DNA from: an uncultured Lachnospiraceae bacterium
Lineage (GTDB): Bacteria > Bacillota > Clostridia > Lachnospirales > Lachnospiraceae
NCBI GenBank assembly: GCA_944381535.1
Contig: CALWLN010000025.1
Location: forward strand, 1 to 64,000
Reading direction: 5' to 3'
DNA: 64,000 nt
Part shown: positions 53,149 to 62,347 of the stretch, one piece after another
How the letters are laid out: each line of letters opens with the position of its first letter
Position numbering within the stretch: the first letter of the stretch is position 1
Position numbers and translations under genes: made by a program
Notes under the pieces: model-generated
Databases searched by the model: none
The model's input: only the letters and a program-made list of their open reading frames with translations
What the model was told of the DNA's origin: nothing

Positions 53149-54921
53149 TTAATTCCCCCCTTTCTTCCGTACTTCTTCCCGCAGTAAATCATAGGGAATC
53201 TCCCCATACTGATTTCTGAAGGTTGTTGCGTAATAACCGTTCTGCGCCACCAGAGACTCATGAGTGCCCCGCTCAATGATCCTTCCATGATCAAGGACCA
53301 GGATCAGATCCGCATCCTTGATAGATGAGATACGGTAGGCAATGATAAATACCGTACACTCCTTCTCTGCCTGGATATTTTTTAACTGCTTCTGTATGTA
53401 ACTCTCCGTCTCCATATCAACAGCGGAGGTGGTATCGTCCAGTATCAATATGGCGGGGTCCTTTACCAGAGCCCGGGCCAGGGAGATACGCTGCTTCTGC
53501 CCACCTGAGAGACCCACCCCACGCTCCCCGACGATGGTGTCATACCCATCCGGCAGCGCCTGAATAAAGTGATTGGCATCCGCCATGATGGCGGCGTGCT
53601 TTACTTCTTCAAAACCGCAGTTCGGACGGCCATAAGCGATATTGCCTTCTATGGTGTCGGAGAACAAAAATACGTCCTGCATCGCCATTCCGATATTATC
53701 CCGCAGATGATATAAGTCCCGTTCCCGCACATCCACGCCGTCAATAAGCACCTGCCCGTCGGTAGTGTCATAAAACCGGCACAACAGGTTCATCAACGTG
53801 GACTTGCCGGAACCGGTGGAACCAATGATTCCAACAGTCTGCCCCGCTTTTACCTTGAAACTTACATCGGTGACAATGTCCTCACCGTCCACATGGTAGG
53901 ACACATTTTTAAATTCCACATTACCTTGGATGGGCTGGCGGCTCCCACCCTCCTGAGGCTGCTGCACTCTGGGCTCCTCGCTGTAGGTGGCATAAATCTT
54001 ATCCACAGAAGTGCGGAAGTTCTGTATCTCATTGATACGCCAGCCAATCTGCTGCAGGGGTACACTCAGCATCCACAGATATCCGTTGACTCTGACAAAG
54101 GCACCCAGGGTAATCTCCCCCTGAATCACCATGTATCCTCCATACAGCATCAGAATAATAGTCAATGCGTAGGACAAAATTTCAAACACCGGAAGATATT
54201 TCATCCAAATCTTAGAAGCATTAATCTGAGCGTCCCGGAATTTATCGTTTTCCCTATCAAATTTTTCAATCTCGAAATCCTCTTTGGCAAAGGCCTTCAC
54301 CACACGGTTCCCGCTGATATTCTCCTGCACAAAGGTATTTAACGATGAAAAACAGTCCCTGTTTCTCTGGAAGGCCGGCTTTACCGCCCTGGACTGCCGC
54401 CAGGTGTTCAGCACCGTAAAGGGCAGCACAAGCAGCATAAGAAGGGCCAGCTTTACGTTGACGGTGAAAATCATCAACAGCGCAAAGATAAACATCAGGG
54501 AATGTTGATAAAAGGCATAAATGGTAAATGATACAAAGTGACGGATCGCCTCCATATCACCGGTCTGACGGCTCATCAAATCTCCCGTCCTCTTCCGGTT
54601 GTAAAAGGTGAAATCCTCCCGCAGAAGCTTCCGGTACACTTCGTCCCGCATATCATAAAGAACCCCCTGAGAAGCCTTTTCAAATGCCATCTGATACAGG
54701 AAATTCAATACTACCTTTAAGACGGTGGCCCCAAGAAGAATGGCCAGCAGCCACGGCAGCAGATCATAATTCTCCGCCAGTATCACATCATCCACAATGG
54801 CGCCGGAAATGTAGGGATTGACAATGGAGATGGCCGCAAGCATCGTGGTCATCAGCAATCCCGCAAACATCAACAGCCGATACTTTTTCAGAAATGACAA
54901 AAACCATTTCACTGATTTCAT
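53149..54921 (-). CDS. ABC exporter half-transporter (degenerate site)
   Basis: A 590-residue half-transporter with six membrane helices and an ATPase domain: Walker A GSTGSGKSTLMNLL, signature GLSGGQKQRISLARALV. Walker B ends ILILDDTTSA, with Asp in place of the catalytic Glu, and the H-loop reads IAYRISSI, with Tyr for His. These changes define the degenerate nucleotide site of heterodimeric exporters; the partner downstream supplies the canonical residues. ATG 54921 (MKSVKWF) has GGAGG seven bases upstream, favoured over 54951. Confidence 0.92.
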   Translation of the reverse strand: MKSVKWFLSFLKKYRLLMFAGLLMTTMLAAISIVNPYISGAIVDDVILAENYDLLPWLLAILLGATVLKVVLNFLYQMAFEKASQGVLYDMRDEVYRKLLREDFTFYNRKRTGDLMSRQTGDMEAIRHFVSFTIYAFYQHSLMFIFALLMIFTVNVKLALLMLLVLPFTVLNTWRQSRAVKPAFQRNRDCFSSLNTFVQENISGNRVVKAFAKEDFEIEKFDRENDKFRDAQINASKIWMKYLPVFEILSYALTIILMLYGGYMVIQGEITLGAFVRVNGYLWMLSVPLQQIGWRINEIQNFRTSVDKIYATYSEEPRVQQPQEGGSRQPIQGNVEFKNVSYHVDGEDIVTDVSFKVKAGQTVGIIGSTGSGKSTLMNLLCRFYDTTDGQVLIDGVDVRERDLYHLRDNIGMAMQDVFLFSDTIEGNIAYGRPNCGFEEVKHAAIMADANHFIQALPDGYDTIVGERGVGLSGGQKQRISLARALVKDPAILILDDTTSAVDMETESYIQKQLKNIQAEKECTVFIIAYRISSIKDADLILVLDHGRIIERGTHESLVAQNGYYATTFRNQYGEIPYDLLREEVRKKGGN

Positions 54922-55052
54922 TACAACTCCTCCACTTTTTCTTTTTTTCAAGTCCTTTTACTTTACCACTATGGGGCCAAAAAGAAATGGATTATCTTGC
55001 AAAATAAATGTATTTTTTTGCCGTTGAAAAACGGAAATTTGAAGTTTTCGTA

Positions 55053-55081
55053 TTTACTTTTCCTTTCAAAAAAAGTAGAAT
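55053..55081 (+). promoter_or_regulatory. Promoter of the 55.1-kb AraC gene
   Basis: TTTACT at 55053-55058, 17 bases, TAGAAT at 55076-55081, 57 bases before the ATG. Confidence 0.45.
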
Positions 55082-55137
55082 AAAAATAGAAGTACAGAAT
55101 ATTTTCAGTTTAAGAAGCAGAGTATGGGAGACATCGT

Positions 55138-55995
55138 ATGCGCAACGGAATCAACGGAAGCCTGAATATATTTGAACAAGAATTAAGCCCCACCTTTCTG
55201 TATACATGGAAGGGCGTCCGGCTTCAAAGCGAGGACCATTATCACAGCCACGACTATATTGAAATGGCCTTTGTTCTGTCCGGGAAAAGCAGAATGCTCA
55301 TCGACGGCGCTATGCATGAAATTTCCGAAGGAGATTTGATCGTCCTGAATCCCGGCGTAAAGCACGAAGCTATCATCATCGAGGGCAATCCCAATCCCAG
55401 CACGGAATTTTTTGTAGGCTTTTCCGATATTCATCTTCGAAATTATCCGGAGAATTTTCTGCCGCTGCCCACTCCCGACAGCTGTGTTTTTCACACCACA
55501 GGGCAGCTGTATCAGAAGCTGTTTAAACTCTGCGCTTCCATGGAGGCCGAGAACAGTTCCCGCCGCCAGGGCCATTACGAGATGATGAAATCCTACCTGG
55601 TGCAGATGCTTCTGCTGATCATCCGGGAACAGTATGAACCCTTAAAACACACGGAGGGCTATAACTTTTCCGCCCTCAACAAAAAGGATATCGTGGAACA
55701 GATCCTTAACTATTTTGAGGATCACTACAACGAGAAGATATCCTTAGACCAGATTGCGGAAAATATGTATCTGAGCCCCTTTTATATCTCCAAAATATTT
55801 AAAAGCGAAACGGGAAACACCCCCATTGGCCACCTGATCAACATCCGGCTTGAAAAAGCCCGGGAGCTTCTTCAAGCCGGCGGCAGCATTCAGGAGGTGG
55901 CTCTGGCCGTGGGTTATGAGGATGCTTACCATTTCAGCAAGCTGTTTAAGAAACGATACGGAATATCGCCGTCGAAGGTTTCAAAGGAAGAATGA
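55138..55995 (+). CDS. AraC-family transcriptional regulator
   Basis: A 285-residue regulator with an N-terminal cupin sensor domain (HYHSHDYIEMAFVLSGKSRM, GDLIVLNPGVKHEA) and two C-terminal helix-turn-helix motifs (ISLDQIAENMYLSPFYISKI and IQEVALAVGYEDAYHFSKLF). Such regulators usually sense a sugar and activate neighbouring carbohydrate genes. It is divergent from the ABC exporter genes and convergent with the aldose epimerase homologue, 16 bases away. No sugar transporter is near, so its regulon is not obvious. Confidence 0.92.
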   Translation: MRNGINGSLNIFEQELSPTFLYTWKGVRLQSEDHYHSHDYIEMAFVLSGKSRMLIDGAMHEISEGDLIVLNPGVKHEAIIIEGNPNPSTEFFVGFSDIHLRNYPENFLPLPTPDSCVFHTTGQLYQKLFKLCASMEAENSSRRQGHYEMMKSYLVQMLLLIIREQYEPLKHTEGYNFSALNKKDIVEQILNYFEDHYNEKISLDQIAENMYLSPFYISKIFKSETGNTPIGHLINIRLEKARELLQAGGSIQEVALAVGYEDAYHFSKLFKKRYGISPSKVSKEE

Positions 55996-56011
55996 TTTCC
56001 TGTAAATTTTT

Positions 56012-56887
56012 CTACAGCAATTCTATCTCCCAGACATTGGTATAGGTTCCGTAGGGCTCTAAAGTGATCAAATCCGGCTTTTCCTCCAGATTCTCAATCA
56101 CACCCTGCCGGGAGGGCAGAGAACTCCAGGGCTCAATGCAGATGTAGGGAACATCCACCTTCGGCCACTGCCAGATTCCCAGATAATTCATCTTAGGATA
56201 TCTCACAGTCAGAACCGGGCCTTTCGGTCCCCGCAGCCACACCTGTGTCCCCATATTTTTCAGTACAATAGCGTCGTTGTCAAACAGATGGTGCCGCAGC
56301 GGCAGCAAATTTCCTTCTTTCAGCGCAAAGGGTTCATTCTCACCCTCCAGGAATCCCCGGTTGTTGATTCCCACCCGTTCCGGTTTCGCTCCTTTTGGAA
56401 ATTGCAGGGAATACTCCTCAAAGGCTTCCCCCTCTTCCATGGGAACTCGAAAGCCCGGATGACCGCCGATTCCGAAGTACATCTCTTTTCCTTCTTTGTT
56501 CTTCACAATGTAGTAAATGCGGATTGTACTTCCCACCAGTTCATAATGTACCTCGAAGCGGAAGGCAAAGGGATAAATAGCGCGGGTTTCTTCCATGTCC
56601 TCAAGAAAACACAAAAGATAATCCTCCCGCGCCTTCTGGCACACAAAAGCGTGCTCCATGGCAAAGCCATGGATATTCATGGAATATTCCTGTCCCTGAT
56701 ACCGATATTTTTTGTCGCGCATTCTCCCCACATAGGGAAACAGCGTTGGCGCCTGGTCCGGCCAGGTGGCCTCATCTCCCTGCCAGAGATATTCCTTTCC
56801 CGACCCATTTTGTATGGAGCACAGCTCCGCGCCCACGTCCCGAATCTCCACCTTCAGTTTCTCATTCTTAATCTGATACCTCATCAT
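56012..56887 (-). CDS. Aldose 1-epimerase family protein (YeaD/LacX-like)
   Basis: A 291-residue galactose-mutarotase-fold protein: ELCSIQNGSGKEYLWQGD near the start, PTLFPYVGRMRD, NIHGFAMEHAF (first conserved His), GIGGHPGFRVPM (second His) and an acidic ICIEPWSSLPS near the end, where the catalytic Glu lies. The pattern is that of the LacX/YihR subgroup rather than GalM. Start ATG 56887 has GAGGTAAAA immediately upstream. It follows the rplQ terminator on the same strand. The natural sugar is unknown. Confidence 0.85.
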   Translation of the reverse strand: MMRYQIKNEKLKVEIRDVGAELCSIQNGSGKEYLWQGDEATWPDQAPTLFPYVGRMRDKKYRYQGQEYSMNIHGFAMEHAFVCQKAREDYLLCFLEDMEETRAIYPFAFRFEVHYELVGSTIRIYYIVKNKEGKEMYFGIGGHPGFRVPMEEGEAFEEYSLQFPKGAKPERVGINNRGFLEGENEPFALKEGNLLPLRHHLFDNDAIVLKNMGTQVWLRGPKGPVLTVRYPKMNYLGIWQWPKVDVPYICIEPWSSLPSRQGVIENLEEKPDLITLEPYGTYTNVWEIELL

Positions 56888-56912
56888 TTTTACCTCATTT
56901 TCCATCCGTATA

Positions 56913-56963
56913 GAGAAAACCTGCAAATCTCAACATTTCAAATTGAAACTCACAGGTTTTCTC
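56913..56963 (-). terminator. Stem-loop after rplQ
   Basis: GAGAAAACCTG (56913-56923) pairs with CAGGTTTTCTC (56953-56963) around a 29-base loop, between rplQ and the epimerase gene. The T tract is weak. Confidence 0.55.
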
Positions 56964-57000
56964 TTAAAAATTCACGTTCTCTTGTTTTGCGCCAGACCTT

Positions 57001-57537
57001 TTATACTAACTCAAGAAGCACTTCCAGAGCTCCGTCGCCCTTACGCTGACCGATTTTCACGATTCTGGTGTATCCGCCGTTGCGGTCCGCGTATTTTGGA
57101 GCAATCTCGGTAAACAGCTTATCGGCCAGGTCTACCTGCTTGGTGTTCTTCTTCTTTCCTGCTGCCTCAGCGGGAACCTCCTTTACGGGATAAAGAACCT
57201 TCAGCATCTGACGTCTTGCGTGTAAACGAGAGGGCATATCTTTTTTAATCTTCTTCTCAACTTCATCGTAAACGGTAACCTTCTTGCCGTCCACTACCTC
57301 TTTTACTCTCTTGCCGTCCTTGTCCTTGCGGGCAACCTTGGCGGTAACGGTAACTTCTTCAAAGTTATCTCTTTCCCTTACGGCCAGAGCGATCAACCCC
57401 TCGGCTACCTTGCGGATTTCCTTGGCCTTAGCCTCGGTGGTAACAATTCTGCCATGCCACAAAAGAGCGGTTACCTGGTTACGGATCAATGCTTTTCTCT
57501 GATCAGATGTTCTGCCTAATTTACGATATTTCGCCAT
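57001..57537 (-). CDS. rplQ: 50S ribosomal protein L17
   Basis: A 178-residue L17, beginning MAKYRKLGRTSDQRKALIRN and ending RIVKIGQRKGDGALEVLLEL. The core is about 120 residues; this one has an insert (about residues 70-125, KDKDGKRVKEVVDGKKVTVY and on), which is common in Lachnospiraceae. L17 lines the large-subunit exit-tunnel region. ATG 57537 has GGAGG upstream. It is separated from rpoA by 280 bp filled with hairpins, unusually far for this gene pair. Confidence 0.95.
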   Translation of the reverse strand: MAKYRKLGRTSDQRKALIRNQVTALLWHGRIVTTEAKAKEIRKVAEGLIALAVRERDNFEEVTVTAKVARKDKDGKRVKEVVDGKKVTVYDEVEKKIKKDMPSRLHARRQMLKVLYPVKEVPAEAAGKKKNTKQVDLADKLFTEIAPKYADRNGGYTRIVKIGQRKGDGALEVLLELV

Positions 57538-57707
57538 TTTATTTTCCTCCATTTGTGGGATATCCGGCCACGCCCTTTGGTCTTACTTACCGAATATCAT
57601 GATTGTTGGCAACAGAGAGGCCTATCCGGCTTCTATTGCCTGGTCCACTCATGAGTCAAGCAGAGCTGCGCTCATCGGTCTTATCAGCCCTGTTGTTATG
57701 AGTCATT

Positions 57708-57833
57708 ACTTACGGGTACCCTCCCGAACATTAGTAGTTCGGGAGGTATCACCCGATACTTACGGGAAACCTTCCGAACATTAGCAGTTCGGAAGGTATC
57801 ACCCAGGAGATGAGTTTCACTCATCTCCTGGGT
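57708..57833 (-). repeat. Tandem 50-bp hairpin repeats plus a third stem between rpoA and rplQ
   Basis: Two 50-bp units each hold a perfect 10-bp stem with a 7-base loop: CCTCCCGAAC/GTTCGGGAGG (57720-57746) and CCTTCCGAAC/GTTCGGAAGG (57770-57796). The stem difference is compensated on both sides. A third 14-bp stem (57801-57814 with 57820-57833) includes the last rpoA codons and has its stop in the loop. The 57553-57700 remainder shows nothing recognisable. Confidence 0.85.
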
Positions 57834-58776
57834 TCAGTTGTAACCCGAGTTCTTTTAGTTTTGCTAATACTTCTTCTAAAGATTTGCGTCCCAGGTTCCG
57901 TACCTTCATCATATCCTCCGGGGTACGGTTGGTCAGCTCTTCTACGGTATTGATGCCGGCTCTCTTTAAGCAGTTATAGGAGCGAACGGACAATTCAAGC
58001 TCGTCGATGTTCATCTCCAGGACTTTCTCCTTGGCATTGTCTTCCTTCTCAATCATAACCTCTGCCGTCTTGGCATTCTCGGAAAGATCGATGAACAGGT
58101 TCAAATGCTCGCTCAATACCTTAGCCGCAAGGCTCACGGCCTCGTCCGGCTCCAGAGTGCCGTTGGTGAATACGTCCAGGGTCAGCTTGTCGTAATCGGT
58201 AATCTGACCGACACGTGTATTCTCAATGGTGAGATTCACACGCTCCACCGGCGTATAGATAGAGTCAACGGCGATAACGCCAATGGGAACCTCCTCGCTT
58301 TTATTCTTGTCAGCGCTAACGTAACCGCGGCCCTTGGTGATGGTCAGTTCCATGTAAAGCTTGGAATCCACACCGCCGTTTAAGGTAGCGATTACTAGGT
58401 CGGGGTTCAGAATCTGGATATCCGGGTCTACTTGGATATCGGCTGCCGTCACAACGCCCTCGCCCTCAAATTCGATATAGGCAACTTTGGGCTCATTGGT
58501 AGCGCTGGTATTCCTCAGGGCCAGATTCTTGATGTTCATGATAATTTCTGTAACGTCTTCCTTCACTCCAGGAATAGAACTGAACTCATGTAACACGCCG
58601 TCGATTTTCACCTGGCTTACGGCTGCTCCCGGCAAAGATGACAACATGATTCTTCTTAAAGAATTGCCAAGAGTGGTGCCATAGCCTCTTTCCAACGGCT
58701 CCACAACAAAGCGGCCGTACTTCTTATCTTCTGAAATTTCAGCAATCTCAATTTTCGGTTTCTCAAAATCGAACAT
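57817..58776 (-). CDS. rpoA: DNA-directed RNA polymerase subunit alpha
   Basis: A 319-residue alpha subunit: N-terminal assembly domain ([40 protein letters not shown]), linker, and C-terminal domain ([38 protein letters not shown]) that contacts promoters and activators. ATG 58776 has AGGAGGG eight bases upstream. Its last codons form half of a hairpin. The gene lies between rpsD and rplQ as in the standard alpha operon. Confidence 0.97.
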   Translation of the reverse strand: MFDFEKPKIEIAEISEDKKYGRFVVEPLERGYGTTLGNSLRRIMLSSLPGAAVSQVKIDGVLHEFSSIPGVKEDVTEIIMNIKNLALRNTSATNEPKVAYIEFEGEGVVTAADIQVDPDIQILNPDLVIATLNGGVDSKLYMELTITKGRGYVSADKNKSEEVPIGVIAVDSIYTPVERVNLTIENTRVGQITDYDKLTLDVFTNGTLEPDEAVSLAAKVLSEHLNLFIDLSENAKTAEVMIEKEDNAKEKVLEMNIDELELSVRSYNCLKRAGINTVEELTNRTPEDMMKVRNLGRKSLEEVLAKLKELGLQLNPGDE

Positions 58777-58821
58777 GCACAAGTCCCTCCTTTTCGGATA
58801 ATCAACGCTGTATTTGTCTTA

Positions 58822-59415
58822 TTATTTGGAATACAACTCGACAATCAGCATCTCGTTTACAGGAACATCAATGGCATCTCTGTTTGGTAATTCTTTTACC
58901 ATACCCTTCAGGTTTTCGGCGTCAACCTCCAGCCATTCCGGTACTAATCTTCCGCCTGTAACTTCGATGATATCCTTATATCTCTGGGATCCTTTGCATT
59001 TTTCTTTGATTTCGATGGTGTCGCCTGCTTTTACCAGGTAAGAGGGAATATTTACCTGCTTGCCGTTCACCAGCACATGCTTGTGGTCAACAATCTGTCT
59101 CGCTTCTTTTCTGGTTCTGGCAAAGCCCATCCGGAACATAACGTTGTCCAGTCTGCTCTCCAGAAGAATCATCAGATTTTCACCGGTCATTCCCTTCATG
59201 CGGTCAGCCTTCACATAATAGTTATGGAAAGGCTTCTCCAGAATACCGTAAATGAATTTTGCTTTCTGCTTCTCTCTCAACTGAAGTCCGTACTCAGACA
59301 CCTTCCGGTTGGCCCTTTTTAACTGACGGTTGGACTTCTTATCTATTCCTAAATAAATCGGATCTAAGCCAAGTGACCTACATCTCTTAAGAACTGGAAC
59401 TCTATTTACTGCCAT
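58822..59415 (-). CDS. rpsD: 30S ribosomal protein S4
   Basis: A 197-residue S4: begins [19 protein letters not shown], has an S4 RNA-binding domain ([40 protein letters not shown]) and ends MLIVELYSK. It binds 16S rRNA early in assembly and in many Firmicutes represses its own operon. The N-terminus lacks the zinc cysteine set of some S4 types (only Cys12 is seen). Strong AGGAGGT site. Gap of 45 bases to rpoA. Confidence 0.97.
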   Translation of the reverse strand: MAVNRVPVLKRCRSLGLDPIYLGIDKKSNRQLKRANRKVSEYGLQLREKQKAKFIYGILEKPFHNYYVKADRMKGMTGENLMILLESRLDNVMFRMGFARTRKEARQIVDHKHVLVNGKQVNIPSYLVKAGDTIEIKEKCKGSQRYKDIIEVTGGRLVPEWLEVDAENLKGMVKELPNRDAIDVPVNEMLIVELYSK

Positions 59416-59433
59416 CTCTAAACTACCTCCTAA

Positions 59434-59829
59434 TTAGACTCTTCTACGTTTTGGCGGACGACATCCATTATGAGGTACCGGAGTAACGTCTCTGATGCTT
59501 GTTACTTCAAGACCGCAAGCCTGCAACGCGCGGATTGCCGCCTCTCTTCCTGAACCAGGTCCTTTTACCATAACGTCTACTGTTTTCAAACCATGTACAA
59601 GAGCTGCTCTTGTAGCAGTTTCCGCTGCCATCTGCGCAGCATAGGGAGTAGATTTCCTTGAACCTCTAAATCCCAGGCCACCGGCACTTGCCCATGATAA
59701 GGCATTTCCTTCGCCATCTGTAATCGTCACGATGGTGTTGTTAAAGGAGGACTGAATATGTGCCTGGCCGCGTTCAACGTTTTTCTTTACACGCTTTTTT
59801 GTCACTTTTTTTGTAACTTTTTTAGCCAT
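59434..59829 (-). CDS. rpsK: 30S ribosomal protein S11
   Basis: A 131-residue S11: basic N-terminus, [60 protein letters not shown] and the tail [15 protein letters not shown]. It forms part of the 30S platform. Nineteen bases upstream of rpsD, same transcript. Confidence 0.97.
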   Translation of the reverse strand: MAKKVTKKVTKKRVKKNVERGQAHIQSSFNNTIVTITDGEGNALSWASAGGLGFRGSRKSTPYAAQMAAETATRAALVHGLKTVDVMVKGPGSGREAAIRALQACGLEVTSIRDVTPVPHNGCRPPKRRRV

Positions 59830-59871
59830 ATTTAAACTAACCTACTTTCTTAATAATGAAATGTTCCATAC

Positions 59872-60240
59872 CTACTTTTTCTTGTTTGCCACAGTTCTCT
59901 TGGGACCTTTTCTTGTTCTCGCGTTGGTCTTGGTTTTCTGACCACGAACGGGCAGTCCTTTTCTGTGACGGATTCCGCGATAGCATCCGATTTCCTGTAA
60001 TCTCTTAATATTCAGCGCTATTTCTCTTCTCAGATCACCCTCTACCATCTGGGTCTCATCAATAACAGCACTGATTCTCTTTACTTCTTCATCGGTCAAA
60101 TCCCGGACACGTGTGTCAGGATTCACCTTTGCCGCTTCCAGAATACGGCCAGCGCTTGCTCTCCCGATACCATAAATATACGTCAGTCCGATTTCAACAC
60201 GTTTCTCTCTTGGTAAATCTACGCCTGCGATACGAGCCAT
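59872..60240 (-). CDS. rpsM: 30S ribosomal protein S13
   Basis: A 122-residue S13: [55 protein letters not shown] and the basic tail. It lies in the 30S head and contacts tRNA and S19. GGAGGTG precedes the ATG. An unusual 437-bp spacer separates it from rpmJ upstream. Confidence 0.97.
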   Translation of the reverse strand: MARIAGVDLPREKRVEIGLTYIYGIGRASAGRILEAAKVNPDTRVRDLTDEEVKRISAVIDETQMVEGDLRREIALNIKRLQEIGCYRGIRHRKGLPVRGQKTKTNARTRKGPKRTVANKKK

Positions 60241-60677
60241 GTGTGTCGTACACCTCCATTAAATTCTAAGCCTCTTGGCTGTTTCTCTGTCCTTCTGATT
60301 CATCTGCAACGGGATCAATCATTTTACTCAAAAAACCTGCGGATACAGCTGCGGTTGCGCGCCCTGAAATGTGTGCATACGCCCGTTTTTCTCTGATATT
60401 CTCATTGGAATCCACCTCTTCGCCATCCCCCTCGGTATAAGAGACGACACAGCTGCGTGGTACTGTCTATTATGAATAGCAAAACAACCTGTCCTGGTGT
60501 TTCGCTACAGCCGCACATAAAAATTGGTACAGACAGAAACTGGTTATTTATAAGGAAGTTCTGTTCGCTAACCTCAATCTTCGCCAAAATCAGGCTCGAT
60601 TTCGCTAATCTCACAGAACGGCCTCACACTAAATTCGCGCTTCGCCTTCCGGCTCGCGTTCATTCAGTGTTACCGGC
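60241..60677 (-). other. Long non-coding spacer with stem-loops between rpmJ and rpsM
   Basis: No credible gene is seen in these 437 bp. On the minus strand it holds two imperfect stem-loops: CACTGAAT...GAATTTAGTG enclosing CGCGAGCC/GGCGAAGCG, and GTTCTGTGAGATTAGCG...GGTTAGCGAACAGAAC. AGCGAA-type motifs recur through it. rpmJ and rpsM are normally close, so this looks like an inserted repeat or a regulatory RNA region. Confidence 0.5.
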
Positions 60678-60791
60678 CTACCCCTGTCTCTGTTTGTGTT
60701 TCGGATTGTCACAGATTACTCTGATGCTTCCTTTTCTCTTGATGATCTTGCACTTTTCGCAAATCGGTTTTACGGATGATCTTACTTTCAC
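60678..60791 (-). CDS. rpmJ: 50S ribosomal protein L36
   Basis: A 37-residue L36 read from GTG at 60791: [20 protein letters not shown], then [17 protein letters not shown]. The zinc set CxxC...C...H is complete (Cys11, Cys14, Cys27, His32). AAAGGAGG lies nine bases before the GTG. infA, its usual upstream neighbour, is not here; instead a promoter and repeat-bearing leader precede it. Confidence 0.95.
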   Translation of the reverse strand: MKVRSSVKPICEKCKIIKRKGSIRVICDNPKHKQRQG

Positions 60792-60809
60792 TGTAACTTC
60801 CTCCTTTCC

Positions 60810-60880
60810 ATCCAGGTATCCCCATAGGGTATTTCCTCTTTTTCTGCCAAATGGCATCCAGGTATACCCGCAGGGTGCTT
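60810..60880 (-). repeat. Two 25-bp direct repeats in the rpmJ leader
   Basis: ATCCAGGTATCCCCATAGGG at 60810 and ATCCAGGTATACCCGCAGGG at 60856 (period 46). Each contains a small ACCC/GGGT hairpin. They lie between the promoter and the rpmJ ribosome site and may be protein- or RNA-binding leader elements. Confidence 0.6.
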
Positions 60881-60952
60881 CCTTATTATTACATGCTTCC
60901 TTTTTCTAAAAATGGGCACAAAAATAGTATCTGTGCGCAAAGGTCGATTCCT

Positions 60953-60981
60953 ATTATAGCACCCCTCTTTTCAAAATGCAA
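60953..60981 (-). promoter_or_regulatory. Promoter of the rpmJ-rplQ ribosomal operon
   Basis: Minus-strand TTGCAT (60981-60976), 17 bases ending TGC, TATAAT (60958-60953): a good -35/-10 with an extended -10. Leader of about 155 bases to rpmJ. Confidence 0.7.
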
Positions 60982-61026
60982 GCAAAAAATACGCATTTTT
61001 CCTATATTTCCACCGGATTTTCCGTA

Positions 61027-62052
61027 TCATTCCCGCACGTTGATAATCACCTTCATCGTGGTCTCCCGGTTATCATCGATATACTGATATGCCTTTAAGT
61101 AATCCTGAAAGGCAAAGGTTTTGGAGATTAGGGATCTTAAATGTACCTTTCCCTCCTGCACCAGGCGGATCGCGTCCAGATAATCCTCATGGCGGTACAT
61201 CATGGTGCTCTTGATATCCAGCTCGTGGTCATTTGCCACCGCAAGGTCCACCGTGGCCATTCCCGCAAAAACCGCCACCAGCACGATCGTACTGCCCTTT
61301 CTGGCGTACTTGATAGCCTGGCCCATGGTAGTATTGTTTCCCGCGCAGTCGTAGATCACATCCGCCTTATCCGGTCCGAAGGCCTCCACCAACGCTTCTC
61401 CAAAATCCTTGTTTCTCGTATTCACGCATACGTCGATGCCGCACTCCCCGGCCTTATCCAGACGCAAATCGCTGATATCTGTGATCATAACTTTAGCGGC
61501 TCCCATACCTCTGGCTGTCTGCGCCACCAGATTCCCGATGGGACCGGCGCCAATGACCGCAATATTCATTCCCGTCACATCGCCAACCTGCTTTACCCCG
61601 TGAACGGCCACCGCCAGCGGCTCGATCATTGCCCCTTCCTCAAAGGACATCTCCTCCGGGATGGGCGTTACCTTGGACGCGTCAACGGCAAAATATTCCG
61701 ACGCGGTTCCCGTTGTCTGAAACCCCATCACCTTTAATTTCTCGCAAAGATTGTATTTGCCGTGGCGGCAGGGATGGCACTGCCCGCAGTAAACCTGGGG
61801 CTCAATGGTTACCTTCTGTCCCAAGATAAAGCCCGTCACCCCCTGTCCCACTTTGGCAATCTCCCCAGACACCTCGTGTCCCTGGGTCACCGGGTAGGAG
61901 GTAAAGGGATGCTCCCCGTGATATACATGGATATCGGAGCCGCAGATTCCGATATTCATAATTTTTACCAGCACCTGACCACTTTCCGGCTCCGGAACCG
62001 GTACCTCATGAAATATAATCTCTCCCGGTTTTGTCATAACCTGCTGTAGCAT
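61027..62052 (-). CDS. Zinc-dependent alcohol/polyol dehydrogenase (MDR family)
   Basis: A 341-residue medium-chain dehydrogenase: catalytic zinc site GICGSDIHVYHGEHP and GHEVSGEIAKVG, structural zinc cysteines CGQCHPCRHGKYNLC, and the NAD-binding AVIGAGPIGNLVAQTARG followed by ITDISDLRL, where the Asp favours NAD over NADP. It most resembles sorbitol, threonine or other sugar-alcohol dehydrogenases; the substrate is undetermined. ATG 62052 (MLQQVMTKPGE) has GTGAGGA five bases away. It is divergent from an AraC regulator, which may control it. Confidence 0.88.
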   Translation of the reverse strand: MLQQVMTKPGEIIFHEVPVPEPESGQVLVKIMNIGICGSDIHVYHGEHPFTSYPVTQGHEVSGEIAKVGQGVTGFILGQKVTIEPQVYCGQCHPCRHGKYNLCEKLKVMGFQTTGTASEYFAVDASKVTPIPEEMSFEEGAMIEPLAVAVHGVKQVGDVTGMNIAVIGAGPIGNLVAQTARGMGAAKVMITDISDLRLDKAGECGIDVCVNTRNKDFGEALVEAFGPDKADVIYDCAGNNTTMGQAIKYARKGSTIVLVAVFAGMATVDLAVANDHELDIKSTMMYRHEDYLDAIRLVQEGKVHLRSLISKTFAFQDYLKAYQYIDDNRETTMKVIINVRE

Positions 62053-62104
62053 AGAATCCTCACCCTTCCCAATCATTCATGCTCTCTGATATGTTCTTAT
62101 ATAA

Positions 62105-62133
62105 AATATAAAACACTTTATCCCGCAATGCAA
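62105..62133 (-). promoter_or_regulatory. Promoter of the zinc dehydrogenase gene
   Basis: Minus-strand TTGCAT (62133-62128), 17 bases, TATATT (62110-62105), about 50 bases before the ATG. Confidence 0.6.
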
Positions 62134-62209
62134 CATTCTTATTAGAATTACTTTCCTCTCAGCATACAATTCCGGTACGCCCTAATCAAAAACAACAAGC
62201 ATACAGCAT

Positions 62210-62238
62210 TTGATTCACAAGCCAATCGGTAGTATAAT
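62210..62238 (+). promoter_or_regulatory. Promoter of the 62.3-kb AraC gene
   Basis: TTGATT (62210-62215), 17 bases, TATAAT (62233-62238). It lies back to back with the dehydrogenase promoter, about 110 bases before the ATG. Confidence 0.65.
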
Positions 62239-62347
62239 ATTATCAGAAATTTTACCGGTCCGACTACCGCCCCCCCCAAAACCATAAGAGCATTCACCGA
62301 TTTTCCCCGGCAGGCCGAACCGATAACGTTGGAGAGGAGTTTTTGGC

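Noticed and set aside
57708..57800. CRISPR-like reading of the 50-bp tandem units
   Set aside because: Only two units, no spacers, and each unit is a simple hairpin with compensatory change.
60402..60614. 70-codon frame between rpmJ and rpsM
   Set aside because: It lies in stem-loop sequence, begins with a non-ATG codon without a ribosome site, and matches nothing known to me.
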